Source of the DNA: Proteobacteria bacterium UBA4656
Lineage (GTDB): Bacteria; Pseudomonadota; Gammaproteobacteria; Xanthomonadales; Ahniellaceae
Reading direction: 5' to 3'
DNA length: 25,928 nucleotides
Assembly: GCA_002405525.1 (NCBI GenBank)
Contig: DHLY01000109.1
Coordinates: 1 to 25,928 of the forward strand
Part shown: positions 13,987 through 21,292 of the stretch, piece by piece
Layout: every line of letters starts with the position of its first letter
How positions within the stretch are numbered: the stretch's first letter is position 1
Translations under genes and position numbers: made by a program
The notes under the pieces: model-generated
The model's input: only the letters and a program-made list of their open reading frames with translations
Database searches by the model: none
Told to the model about the DNA's origin: nothing

Positions 13987-16161
13987 TCACCCGAAATCGA
14001 TCGGATCGACGTCCAGCGACCAGCGCACGGCGCGCGCTTCGCGCAGTGCGTGCAGCGCGTCCAGCCGCGCGCCGAGCGCGGCGTGCAGGGCACCTCGGCG
14101 CGGGCTTTCCAGCACCAGTTGAGCGCGCAGCATGCCGGCACGGCGCGGCATTGGCGCCGGCAGCGGGCCGCGCGCGGCCACCGCGGTGGCATCGGAAAAC
14201 AGCGCGCGCGCGGCGCCGAGGAAGGCGTCCAGCGGCGCTTGCGCACGGGCCTCGGCGCGCAGCAGGGCGTGAGCGCCGAACGGGGGCAGGTCCAGTGCGC
14301 GGCGCTCCTGGAGTTCGGCGAGCGCGAAGGCGCCGTAGCCGCCGCCGAGCAGGCGCGCGAGCAGCGGGTGCCCCGGCTGATGGGTCTGCAGCAGCACGCG
14401 ACCGGGCTTGTCCGCACGGCCCGCGCGCCCGGCAACCTGCACGATCGTCTGCGCCAGCCGCTCCGGCGCGCGGAAGTCCGGGCTGAACAGGCCACCGTCG
14501 ACGTCGGCCAGCACCACCAGGGTCAGGTTCGGGAGGTCGTGGCCCTTGGCCAGCATCTGCGTGCCCACCAGCACCGCCGGGCGCCCGTCGGCAAGGCCGG
14601 CGAGCAGGGCTTCGAAGGCGCCCTTGCGGCGCATGCTGTCGCGGTCGACGCGCAGCACCTGATGGCGTGGGAAGTGTTGCGCCAGCATGGCTTCCAGACG
14701 CTGCGTGCCGATGCCCACGGCCATCAGGCCGCGATCGTGGCAGGACGGACAGTCGGCCGGCCGCGGCCGCCGCAGGCCGCAGTGGTGGCAGTGCAAGGCC
14801 GCGCTCGCCGCATGCAGCGTCATCGGCCGCTCGCAATGCGGGCACTCGGCATGCCAGCCGCAGGCGTGGCAAAGCAGCACCGGGGCGAAACCGCGGCGGT
14901 TGCGGAACACCAGCGCCTGCTCTCCGCGATCCAGCGCAGCGCCGATCTCCGCCAGCGCGCGCGGCGCGAGGCCGTCGTCGAGTTTCGCCCCGCGCAGGTC
15001 GAGCACTTCCACCGACGGCGTCCGCGCGGCGCCCGCGCGCCGGGTCAGGCGCAGTGCGCGGTAGCGTCCGGCGTCGACGTTGGCCAGGGACTCCAGAGAC
15101 GGTGTCGCCGACCCCAGCACTACCGGCACTCCGAGCGCGCGTGCCCGCACCACCGCGAGGTCGCGCGCGTGGTAGCGGAAACCTTCCACCTGCTTGTAGG
15201 ACGCGTCGTGTTCCTCGTCGACCACCACCAGTCCTGGGCGCGCCAGCGGGGTGAACACGGCCGAGCGGGTGCCGATCACCAGCGGCGCCTCGCCGCGCGC
15301 GGCGGCAAGCCACGCCGCGGCACGCTCGCCGTCGGCGAGACCGGAATGCAGGGCGGCCACCGGGACGCCGAGGCGCGCCCGAAAGCGGGCGACAGCCTGC
15401 GGGGTGAGTCCGATCTCGGGCACCAGAACCAGGGCCTGGCGACCTTGCGCCATCGCGCTGGCGATGGCGTCGAGGTAGACCTCGGTCTTGCCGCTGCCGG
15501 TCACCCCGTCGAGCAGGAAGGCGGAGAAGCCGAAGCACGTGCGGATCGCGTCGGCCGCGGCGCGCTGCTCGTGCGACAGGGCCGGGCCCGGTTCTGGCCG
15601 GCTTCGCGCTGTCGACGCGCTCACTTCGCGCAGCAGGCCGCGGCGGCGCAAGTCCGCGATCGCGCGCCCGCCATCCGGCACGGCAAGCCGCAGCGCCGCC
15701 GCATCGAGCGCGCCGTCCGCCAGCGCCTCGACCACCCGTCGCGCCGCGCCGCCGGGGCGGGTGCGCGTCCGCGCCTCGGACAGGCCGCAGTCGCCCAGAG
15801 CGAAGGCCGGGATATGCGGCAGGCCCGGCGGCTCGGGCTGGCGCAGCGCGACCGGCAACGCCGTGGCCAGCACCTCGCCCAGTGGATGGGCCCAGTACTG
15901 GGCCGCCCAGCGCAGGGAGGACCACAGCTCGGCGGAAAACAGCGGTGTGCGGTCCAGCCATCGCTCGGCCGCCCGCAACGAGGCCGCTGCGGACGCAGCC
16001 CCGTCGACCGCTGCCACGACCACGCCCACGACCCGCCTGCGACCGAACGGCACCACCACGCGGCAACCGGCAGCGGCGACGGGCGGCTCGCCTTCGGGGG
16101 GAAGGTAGTCGAACAGCCGCAGAACCGGAACCGGCACCGCGACCTGCAGGACGAGGGCCAT
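13987..16161 (-). CDS. priA: Primosomal protein N', replication restart helicase PriA
   Basis: This 724-residue superfamily 2 helicase is near the size of E. coli PriA (732). The N-terminal DNA-binding domain begins LQVAVPVPVLRLFDYLPPEG (5-24). Walker A is GVTGSGKTE at 219-227 and the DEEH box is at 315-318. The zinc-binding insertion has all eight cysteines: 431, 434, 440, 443, 458, 461, 471 and 474. Helicase motifs V and VI follow (VGTQMLAKGHD, QVAGRAGR). PriA recognises stalled forks and reloads DnaB. The ATG at 16161 fits the family start; a frame reaching 16233 adds 24 residues without homology and would include the putative promoter. DnaA-box-like sites lie about 130-165 bp upstream. 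Confidence 0.97.
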   Translation of the reverse strand: MALVLQVAVPVPVLRLFDYLPPEGEPPVAAAGCRVVVPFGRRRVVGVVVAAVDGAASAAASLRAAERWLDRTPLFSAELWSSLRWAAQYWAHPLGEVLATALPVALRQPEPPGLPHIPAFALGDCGLSEARTRTRPGGAARRVVEALADGALDAAALRLAVPDGGRAIADLRRRGLLREVSASTARSRPEPGPALSHEQRAAADAIRTCFGFSAFLLDGVTGSGKTEVYLDAIASAMAQGRQALVLVPEIGLTPQAVARFRARLGVPVAALHSGLADGERAAAWLAAARGEAPLVIGTRSAVFTPLARPGLVVVDEEHDASYKQVEGFRYHARDLAVVRARALGVPVVLGSATPSLESLANVDAGRYRALRLTRRAGAARTPSVEVLDLRGAKLDDGLAPRALAEIGAALDRGEQALVFRNRRGFAPVLLCHACGWHAECPHCERPMTLHAASAALHCHHCGLRRPRPADCPSCHDRGLMAVGIGTQRLEAMLAQHFPRHQVLRVDRDSMRRKGAFEALLAGLADGRPAVLVGTQMLAKGHDLPNLTLVVLADVDGGLFSPDFRAPERLAQTIVQVAGRAGRADKPGRVLLQTHQPGHPLLARLLGGGYGAFALAELQERRALDLPPFGAHALLRAEARAQAPLDAFLGAARALFSDATAVAARGPLPAPMPRRAGMLRAQLVLESPRRGALHAALGARLDALHALREARAVRWSLDVDPIDFG

Positions 16162-16187
16162 TCGCGGGCTCGGGCAGCGGGAGGCGC

Positions 16188-16215
16188 AGCATAAGCCGCC
16201 TTGCGTCGGACTCAA
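16188..16215 (-). promoter_or_regulatory. priA: Candidate priA promoter
   Basis: On the minus strand TTGAGT (16215-16210), a 16-bp spacer and TATGCT (16193-16188) fit a sigma-70 promoter. The start would be near 16181, giving a leader of about 20 nt before the ATG at 16161. Confidence 0.5.
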
Positions 16216-16291
16216 GTACAGCTTGCGCGTCATTCCTGCCTGACGGGCCAGGATTCCCGTCCAAGCGCTTCAATGCAAAGGGCTTCGGCGC

Positions 16292-16326
16292 TTATCCACA
16301 TGGCCTGTGGACAAGTCTGTGGACGA
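16292..16326. promoter_or_regulatory. Cluster of three DnaA-box-like nonamers
   Basis: TTATCCACA at 16292-16300 is the consensus DnaA box. TGTGGACAA at 16306-16314 and TGTGGACGA at 16318-16326 are on the opposite strand and read TTGTCCACA and TCGTCCACA, one and two changes from consensus. Spacing is 5 and 3 bp, and the second and third boxes are exactly 12 bp apart start to start. An AT-richer stretch begins about 50 bp to the right. Confidence 0.6.
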
Positions 16327-16597
16327 CGAGCCCCGAAGAACGCCCGGCCCGCCCAGCAGCGGGGTCGATCGCATCTTGGTCATTTTTTTGCCAACCCGCC
16401 GTCCCTTTAGCAAACAAGTACTTACGATAGGGAGGGCGAACTGCCCCGGCGCTGTCGTGGCGCCCCTGGAGGATCTGTGAAGCCACGATGCGGCCTGTGA
16501 ATCGCTGTTCCACGGTGCGGCGCCCGCGGTCAACCGGCAGCACGTCCGTGCGTTGACCGCAGACACCGGTCCTCGCGCCCGCTATCGTCGATCCCGC

Positions 16598-17197
16598 ATG
16601 CCCAACGTCCTCGTCCTCCACGCCGACCGTCATCGCATGGACTCCGCGCCCGCGCAGGCCACCCCCCGGGTCGGGGCCCTCGACCGTTTCCTGCGCGCAG
16701 TCGAACGGCGCGCGCTGCGCATTGCCGAACTGTCCACCCGCGACCGGGAGGACGCGCTCGAACTGGTCCAGGACGCGATGCTCGGCTTCGCCCGCTCCTA
16801 CGCCGACAAGCCGGAGTCGGAGTGGCGCCCGCTGTTCCACCGCGTGCTCGACAGCCGCATCCAGGACCATCACCGCCGCGCCTCGGTCCGCCGGCGCTGG
16901 CGCGTCTGGTTCGGCCGCCACGGCGAAGCCGACGGCGAGGACCCGCTGGAGCAGGTGGCCGATCCCGCAGACCCGGACCCGTTCGCGCGGCTGGCCGACG
17001 GCCAGACGCGCGCGGCACTGGATGGTGCCCTGCGCGCGCTGCCGCTGCGCCAGCGCCAGGCGTTCCTGCTGCGCATCTGGGAAGGGTTTGACGTGGCGCA
17101 GACCGCGCAAGCGATGCGCTGCAGCGAGGGCAGCGTGAAGACGCATCTCTCGCGGGCCTTGGCCGCGCTGCGGCCGCGACTGGAGGCGCTGCGATGA
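16598..17197 (+). CDS. ECF-type RNA polymerase sigma factor
   Basis: The 199-residue protein has region 2 around 27-85 (FLRAVERRALRIAEL, DALELVQDAMLGFARSYADK, WRPLFHRVLDSRIQDHHRR) and region 4 at about 140-195 (LPLRQRQAFLLRIWEGFDVAQTAQ then AMRCSEGSVKTHLSRALAAL), which is the sigma-70 ECF layout. It starts a chain of four overlapping genes; its TGA overlaps the ATG of the DUF3619-like gene by 4 bp. Start choice is uncertain: ATG 16598 or ATG 16637, neither with a ribosome site. ATG 16598 lies about 10 bp after a possible -10 (TATCGT), which would suit a leaderless message. Its target regulon is unknown; self-activation of the operon is common for this class. Confidence 0.88.
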   Translation: MPNVLVLHADRHRMDSAPAQATPRVGALDRFLRAVERRALRIAELSTRDREDALELVQDAMLGFARSYADKPESEWRPLFHRVLDSRIQDHHRRASVRRRWRVWFGRHGEADGEDPLEQVADPADPDPFARLADGQTRAALDGALRALPLRQRQAFLLRIWEGFDVAQTAQAMRCSEGSVKTHLSRALAALRPRLEALR

Positions 17198-17583
17198 GCG
17201 ACCGAAATGACATCCGCGCCCCGGGTACCGAGCCCGACGACTCGCGCTGGATCGACGCCGCGCGGCGCGAACTCGACGCCGGTGTCGGCGATCTCGACGC
17301 CGTCACCCTCGGGCGACTCAACCGCGCCCGGCAGGCGGCGCTCGAGGCTGCGCGGGGACGCCGAGCGCCACGCTGGCTGGGGCCGGCGTTTGCCGCCGGC
17401 GCCTGCGCTGCACTGGCGCTGGTGGCGGTCTTGCCGATCATGCGCGGCAACACCGAGATTGCACCGCCGGTCCCCGCAGCCGGCGCCGACCTCGAGCTGC
17501 TCGCCGCCGCCGACGAACTCGAACTGTACGAAGATCTGGAGTTCTACGCGTGGTTGGAAACCCAGCAGCCCTCGGGGGGATGA
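17194..17583 (+). CDS. Single-span DUF3619-like protein, candidate anti-sigma partner
   Basis: The 129-residue product has a hydrophilic N-terminal part (1-58) with helix LDAVTLGRLNRARQAALEAA, one membrane span at about 61-83 (WLGPAFAAGACAALALVAVL), and an acidic periplasmic C-terminus ELLAAADELELYEDLEFYAW. The layout and the final LYEDLEFYxWL motif fit DUF3619. Overlap by ATGA with the sigma gene, and a cytosolic N-half next to an ECF factor, suggest a membrane anti-sigma or sigma-modulating protein. It lacks the zinc HxxxCxxC motif of ZAS anti-sigma factors, so that role is only inferred. Its own stop overlaps the next start by 4 bp. Confidence 0.7.
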   Translation: MSDRNDIRAPGTEPDDSRWIDAARRELDAGVGDLDAVTLGRLNRARQAALEAARGRRAPRWLGPAFAAGACAALALVAVLPIMRGNTEIAPPVPAAGADLELLAAADELELYEDLEFYAWLETQQPSGG

Positions 17584-17807
17584 TCCTCGCCCTGCTGGCC
17601 TCCTCCCCGCAGGCGCCGCCGGTGGAACCGCCGGCGGCGCCGAGCGCGGACATGCTGCTGTTCCTCGCCGAATTCGGCGACAGCGACGGCCGCTTCGTGG
17701 ACCCGACCACGATCGAGGGTAACCTGGCCGACGTGCGCAGCGAGGTATCGGCGGCCGATCCGGATGACGATGATGAAGAAGACCGCCCATCCCCTCCTGA
17801 TCGCTAG
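17580..17807 (+). CDS. Small acidic hypothetical protein in the ECF sigma operon
   Basis: The 75-residue product starts at ATG 17580, overlapping the previous stop as ATGA. It has a short hydrophobic beginning (MILALLASS), a Pro-rich linker, the core ADMLLFLAEFGDSDGRFVDP (23-42), and an extremely acidic tail DPDDDDEEDR. The core looks like a conserved unit in this operon type, but I cannot name a family. The C-terminal 44 bp overlap the start of the DUF3106 gene in another frame, so the acidic tail coincides with the Met-rich start of that gene. The hydrophobic start is too short for a clear signal peptide. Confidence 0.6.
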   Translation: MILALLASSPQAPPVEPPAAPSADMLLFLAEFGDSDGRFVDPTTIEGNLADVRSEVSAADPDDDDEEDRPSPPDR

Positions 17808-18441
17808 CCTGCTGCTGCTGGCAGGCTTGGCCGCGTCGGCGGCGGAGCCGGCATTCCGCGACCTGCCGCCTGCGGAGCAGCGCGTGCTGCTGCCCTTCGC
17901 GGAGCAGTGGGACGCCATGGACCAGGCCGGTCGCGCCGCGCTGCGCCGCGGCGCGCAGCGCTGGTCGGCGATGACCGCGGAGGAGCGCCGCGCCGCCGCA
18001 GCGCGGTTCGGCGAATGGAGCCGGATGACGCCGCAGCAACGCGCCGAGATCCGCAGCCGTTACGAAGCGTGGCGGCAGCTCGATGCGCAGCAGCAACAGC
18101 GGCTGCGAAGCAGTTTCGAACGGTTCCGCCACCTGCCGCCGGGAGAGCGCCAGCGCCTGCGCGAACGTTGGCGGTCGATGGCGCCGGACGAGCGTCGCGC
18201 GGTCCTCGACGGCATGCGCGCCAACCAGCGCGCCGACGAGGGCCAGCGGCTGATGCGGGGCGTGCCGCCGGCGGAGCGGGAGGCCACCCTGCGGGTGCTG
18301 GAATCGATGCCGCACGAGGAACGCCGGGCCCTGTTCCGTCGCATGCAGTCGCTGCCGGTCGGCGAGCGCGAAACACTGCGCGCCAAGGTGGTGGGGATGG
18401 CGCCCGAGGAGCGCCGGCGGTTCCTGCTCGAATCGCCCTGA
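17764..18441 (+). CDS. Secreted DUF3106 helical-repeat protein
   Basis: The 225-residue protein begins with a signal peptide (about 1-27, MKKTAHPLLIASLLLLAGLA then ASAAEP). The mature part is about nine units of roughly 18-22 residues with the pattern W/F-x2-M/L-x-P-x-E-R-x2-L/A, for example SMAPDERRAVLDGM and SMPHEERRALFRRM, as in DUF3106. It should fold as an all-helical, Arg/Glu-rich periplasmic protein; function is not established. The start may be ATG 17764, 17770 or 17773, all before the KK of the signal. It overlaps the previous gene by 44 bp and ends the ECF sigma operon 12 bp from the convergent TonB receptor gene. A sensor or envelope-stress chaperone role is a guess. Confidence 0.8.
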   Translation: MTMMKKTAHPLLIASLLLLAGLAASAAEPAFRDLPPAEQRVLLPFAEQWDAMDQAGRAALRRGAQRWSAMTAEERRAAAARFGEWSRMTPQQRAEIRSRYEAWRQLDAQQQQRLRSSFERFRHLPPGERQRLRERWRSMAPDERRAVLDGMRANQRADEGQRLMRGVPPAEREATLRVLESMPHEERRALFRRMQSLPVGERETLRAKVVGMAPEERRRFLLESP

Positions 18442-18447
18442 AGGGCG
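18434..18447. terminator. Short hairpin at the convergent gene ends
   Basis: CGCCC (18434-18438) and GGGCG (18443-18447) pair around TGAA, which contains the DUF3106 stop codon. With only 12 bp between the two convergent stop codons, it could serve both strands, though no T-run is present. Confidence 0.3.
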
Positions 18448-18453
18448 CCACGC

Positions 18454-20523
18454 TCAGAATCGCCAGTCCACCAGCACGATCGCCGAGCGTCCCGGCTCGT
18501 CGAGCCCCGAGCCGTGCTCGCGGTAACGGCGGTCGCCGAGATTCTCCAGCCGCAGTGTCATGCTGAGCCGTTCGCTCGGCTGCCAGCCGAGGCGCGCGTT
18601 GATCGTGCTCCAGCCCGGCGTCCCGGCCGGGTTGATCCGTGGGTCGACGAGATCGCGCGGGCTGAGGCGATCCTGCTCGGCAGCGTAGAACGCATACGCC
18701 TCCAGTTCCACGTCCTCGCGCCAGCGCCAGGACGCGCCGATCTTGCCGAACAGCGGCGGGATGCGGTCGGCCGGGTACTCGTCGCCTGCGAGGCGCTCGT
18801 CGCCGCGGGTGGTGGTGGCCGACGCGAACAGCCGCGCCGACTCGGACGGGCGCCATTCGAGGCCGGCCTCGAAGCCCGACAGGTCGAGCTCGGTCGCGTT
18901 GCGGCTCTGCGCGATGAGCCGTCCATTGGGCAGCACCTCGTCGGTCAGCAAAGAGGTGATCTTGTCCTCGTATGAGGAGCGCCAGGCGATCAGTTCGCCC
19001 GACCACGCGCCGTGGTCGAACTTCACGCCGGCGTCGACGGTGAACACCGTCTCCGGCTTCAGGTCCGGATTGGGGATGTTGAACCGATTGCCTGGCCGGT
19101 CGCCGAAGGTGCCGAGGTCGAAGACGTTCGGCGCGCGGAAGCCGCGTCCGGCGTTGGCCACCAGGCGCAGGCCATCGGACAGCGCGAAGTTGACGCCAAC
19201 ATTGCCCGACAGATCGTTGTCCGCGATCCGGGTGCCGAGAGTGCCGGCGGCCGGCGGCAGTTCGGTCTCGACCCGGCTCCAGCGCAGGCCGAGCACCAGG
19301 TCGAGCCTGTCGGTGATATGCCAGTCGTCGGCGACGAACACGCCGAGCTGGTGCTGCGTGCTGCCGTCGGGAAAGCGCGGTGGGCGCACCGACACCGTGC
19401 CCGTGTCGATCCGCAGGCGGTCGCGGAAGGACGCGACCTCGTCTCGGTACCACTCGACGCCATAGGTCAGGTAGTGCGCTTCCGAAAGGGACCATTCCGC
19501 CTTGAAGGTGAGACCCTCGGTATCGACGGTGTTGCGTTCGCGGTCCTCATTGACGGTGCCGAAGTCGCGCGCGCGGCGATCGTCGCGGATGCGCTGGTGA
19601 CCGAGGTGGACTTCAGCGCGGTCGAACAGCGGCGTGGACACATCGATGCGCCAGCGCGCATGCTGGAAGGAGCGGACCTGCGGCGCGAACAGGAAGGTGG
19701 ACGAATTCGGCCGCGCCTGGCCGAAGCCGGGCACGAGTTCGTCCACCCGCGGGGTTTTCGGCTGCTCGTAGTGCTGCGCCTGGAGCAGGACCTCGTGGCC
19801 GGCGGCGGGCGTCCACACCGCCTTGGCGTCGCCGCCGCGGGCGATGAAATCGGTGAACGGGACGCGCTCGCCGCCGCCGACGCGCAGGGTATTGGTGTTC
19901 TGGTAGGTCAGCCCGCCGCTCAGGACGAGAGTCTGATTGCCCACTGCGCCGTCGACCCGCGTCAGCAGCGAGCGGTCGGTCGAGGCGTATTGTGCGCGCA
20001 GGCCCGATTCGCGCTGCCAGTCGCCACCCTCGAATCGCGGGTTCCACGACAGCATCTGCACCACGCCGCCCATCGCGTCGCCGCCGTACAGCGTGGACAT
20101 CGGGCCGCGCACCACCTCGATGCGCTCCAGCATCTGCGAATCGACCAGCGCGACGTACTGGTTGGGTGCGTTGCGGAAGATCGCGTTGTTGAGCCGGAAG
20201 CCGTCGACCAGGTGCAGCACCTCGGACCCCTTGAGTCCACGCACGATCACCACTGCCTGGCCCGGCGTGGTCTGCTGCACGAAGGTGCCGGGCTGGCCGT
20301 GCAGGGCGTCCATGACGGTCTGCGCGCCGAGCGCGCGAATCTCATCGCGACCGACTACGGTGACCGCGACCGGCACCTCCAGGGTCGCTTCGGCGCGCCG
20401 GGTGGCGGTGACCTGGACCTCGTCGAGCCGGCGCACCTCGCCATCGCGCACGGGCGGCGACGCGGCGGCGGCGGAACCGACCAGCGCAAGCAGGGGGACG
20501 AACGGGAGCAGACGAAGGTTCAT
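18454..20523 (-). CDS. TonB-dependent outer-membrane receptor, heme/siderophore type
   Basis: The 689-residue protein has a signal peptide (1-21), a TonB box DEVQVTA at 34-40, a plug domain to about 160 (GLKGSEVLHLVDGFRLNN at 96-113, RIEVVRGPMSTLYGGDAMGG at 134-153), and a 22-strand barrel ending in VDWRF with terminal Phe689. FRAPN at 462-466 and NPDLKPE at 485-491 are the motif pair of heme/hemoglobin receptors such as HemR and HasR, so a heme-like or siderophore ligand is plausible but not certain; the usual single histidine between those motifs is not seen. It is intact, unlike the receptor remnant at 6865-7260. A promoter lies just upstream, and the HATPase gene precedes it by 64 bp on the same strand. 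Confidence 0.9.
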   Translation of the reverse strand: MNLRLLPFVPLLALVGSAAAASPPVRDGEVRRLDEVQVTATRRAEATLEVPVAVTVVGRDEIRALGAQTVMDALHGQPGTFVQQTTPGQAVVIVRGLKGSEVLHLVDGFRLNNAIFRNAPNQYVALVDSQMLERIEVVRGPMSTLYGGDAMGGVVQMLSWNPRFEGGDWQRESGLRAQYASTDRSLLTRVDGAVGNQTLVLSGGLTYQNTNTLRVGGGERVPFTDFIARGGDAKAVWTPAAGHEVLLQAQHYEQPKTPRVDELVPGFGQARPNSSTFLFAPQVRSFQHARWRIDVSTPLFDRAEVHLGHQRIRDDRRARDFGTVNEDRERNTVDTEGLTFKAEWSLSEAHYLTYGVEWYRDEVASFRDRLRIDTGTVSVRPPRFPDGSTQHQLGVFVADDWHITDRLDLVLGLRWSRVETELPPAAGTLGTRIADNDLSGNVGVNFALSDGLRLVANAGRGFRAPNVFDLGTFGDRPGNRFNIPNPDLKPETVFTVDAGVKFDHGAWSGELIAWRSSYEDKITSLLTDEVLPNGRLIAQSRNATELDLSGFEAGLEWRPSESARLFASATTTRGDERLAGDEYPADRIPPLFGKIGASWRWREDVELEAYAFYAAEQDRLSPRDLVDPRINPAGTPGWSTINARLGWQPSERLSMTLRLENLGDRRYREHGSGLDEPGRSAIVLVDWRF

Positions 20524-20552
20524 CGGGGGCCCGGACAGCGAGACAGCACCGC

Positions 20553-20581
20553 ATCGTGCCCGCGCGGGGCCGCGCTGCCAA
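20553..20581 (-). promoter_or_regulatory. Candidate promoter of the TonB-dependent receptor
   Basis: On the minus strand TTGGCA (20581-20576), a 17-bp spacer and CACGAT (20558-20553) fit a sigma-70 promoter starting near 20546. The spacer contains GCGCGG-CC-CCGCGC, an inverted repeat. No Fur-box-like AT-rich 19-mer is seen. Confidence 0.4.
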
Positions 20582-20587
20582 TGGGCC

Positions 20588-21118
20588 TCAGGTCACGGCC
20601 GGGTCGCGCGGTCGCGCCAGCGTGATCTCGTTCCAGCCGTCCACGTAGCGGTGATCGAAGCGCTGCATGAGGTTGCGCACCAGGTGCACCCCGAGGCCAC
20701 CGATGCCGCGCTCGGTCAGCGGGGCATCGGTGTCCGGTGCATCGCGGACCGTCGGATCGAAGGCGTCGGCCCGGTAGCGCAGCACCGCGGTGACTTGCTG
20801 GGCGTCTCGCTTGAGCAGGATCTCGATCGGCGTGGCGTCCGGCCCATCGGCATGCATCACCACGTTGGTCAGCAGTTCGTCGAACGCGACCTGAAAGGCA
20901 TGCAGGGTGTCCGGGCCGGCGTAGTCGCGGGGCAGGCGCTTTTCCAGCGTGCCGCAGAACTCGGAGATCGCCACGCGCTCGCGCGCCACCCGGAACAGCC
21001 ATGTATGGGCCGTGGAGTCGAAGGCCACCGCCACGCGGGGTCCGCGCGCGGGAGCCGCCGTGGGCCGCGTTGCGCGCCAGCGGGTGATGCGATCGCGCAG
21101 TCGGCGCCAGGGCCCCAT
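20588..21118 (-). CDS. RsbW-type HATPase (anti-sigma/serine kinase-like)
   Basis: The 176-residue protein has a GHKL ATPase domain of the HATPase_c_2 type used by RsbW/SpoIIAB anti-sigma kinases. The N box is FDELLTNVVMHA at 79-90 with Glu81 and Asn85, DAFDP at 118-122 stands at the first glycine box, and GIGGLGVHLVRNLM at 138-151 is the second. A basic 30-residue N-terminus precedes it. These proteins bind or phosphorylate a STAS anti-anti-sigma partner; none is in the window, and neither is a PP2C phosphatase. The start is uncertain: ATG 21118 is chosen because the frame upstream is a low-complexity Arg-rich shadow, yet no ribosome site precedes it. The gap to the upstream TPR gene is 174 bp. 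Confidence 0.8.
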   Translation of the reverse strand: MGPWRRLRDRITRWRATRPTAAPARGPRVAVAFDSTAHTWLFRVARERVAISEFCGTLEKRLPRDYAGPDTLHAFQVAFDELLTNVVMHADGPDATPIEILLKRDAQQVTAVLRYRADAFDPTVRDAPDTDAPLTERGIGGLGVHLVRNLMQRFDHRYVDGWNEITLARPRDPAVT

Positions 21119-21292
21119 GAGGCGAGATGGTGGCGCAAGCCGGCGGGCCGCGCAAACACGCCTTCTCCGTCGCCGGTCGCGGCGCCGCCGGACCCCGCGC
21201 ATCGCGGGTGCGCCGGGGCTCGTGCGCGTGGCTTCGGTCCGGACCGGCGAGCGCGGATCGTCGCGTGACCGCCCGGCCTGCGGGCGCGCCAT

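Larger units (their letters stand above)
16162..16597. other. 436-bp divergent region between priA and the ECF sigma gene
   Basis: No gene is supported here. From the priA side it holds a minus-strand promoter (16188-16215), three DnaA-box-like nonamers (16292-16326), and an AT-richer tract at about 16376-16430 with a T-run (16383-16389) and the palindrome AAGTACTT (16416-16423). Near the sigma gene, TATCGT at 16583-16588 could be a -10 placing the transcript start at about 16595, only a few bases from the ATG. Confidence 0.55.

Noticed and set aside
13612..16194. Long plus-strand open frame of 860 codons opposite priA
   Set aside because: It mirrors the high-GC codon pattern of priA, is rich in Arg/Gln/His with no domain, and priA itself has every expected motif.
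16270..16566. 98-codon minus-strand frame upstream of priA
   Set aside because: It covers the DnaA boxes and AT-rich tract, has no protein-like features and no ribosome site.
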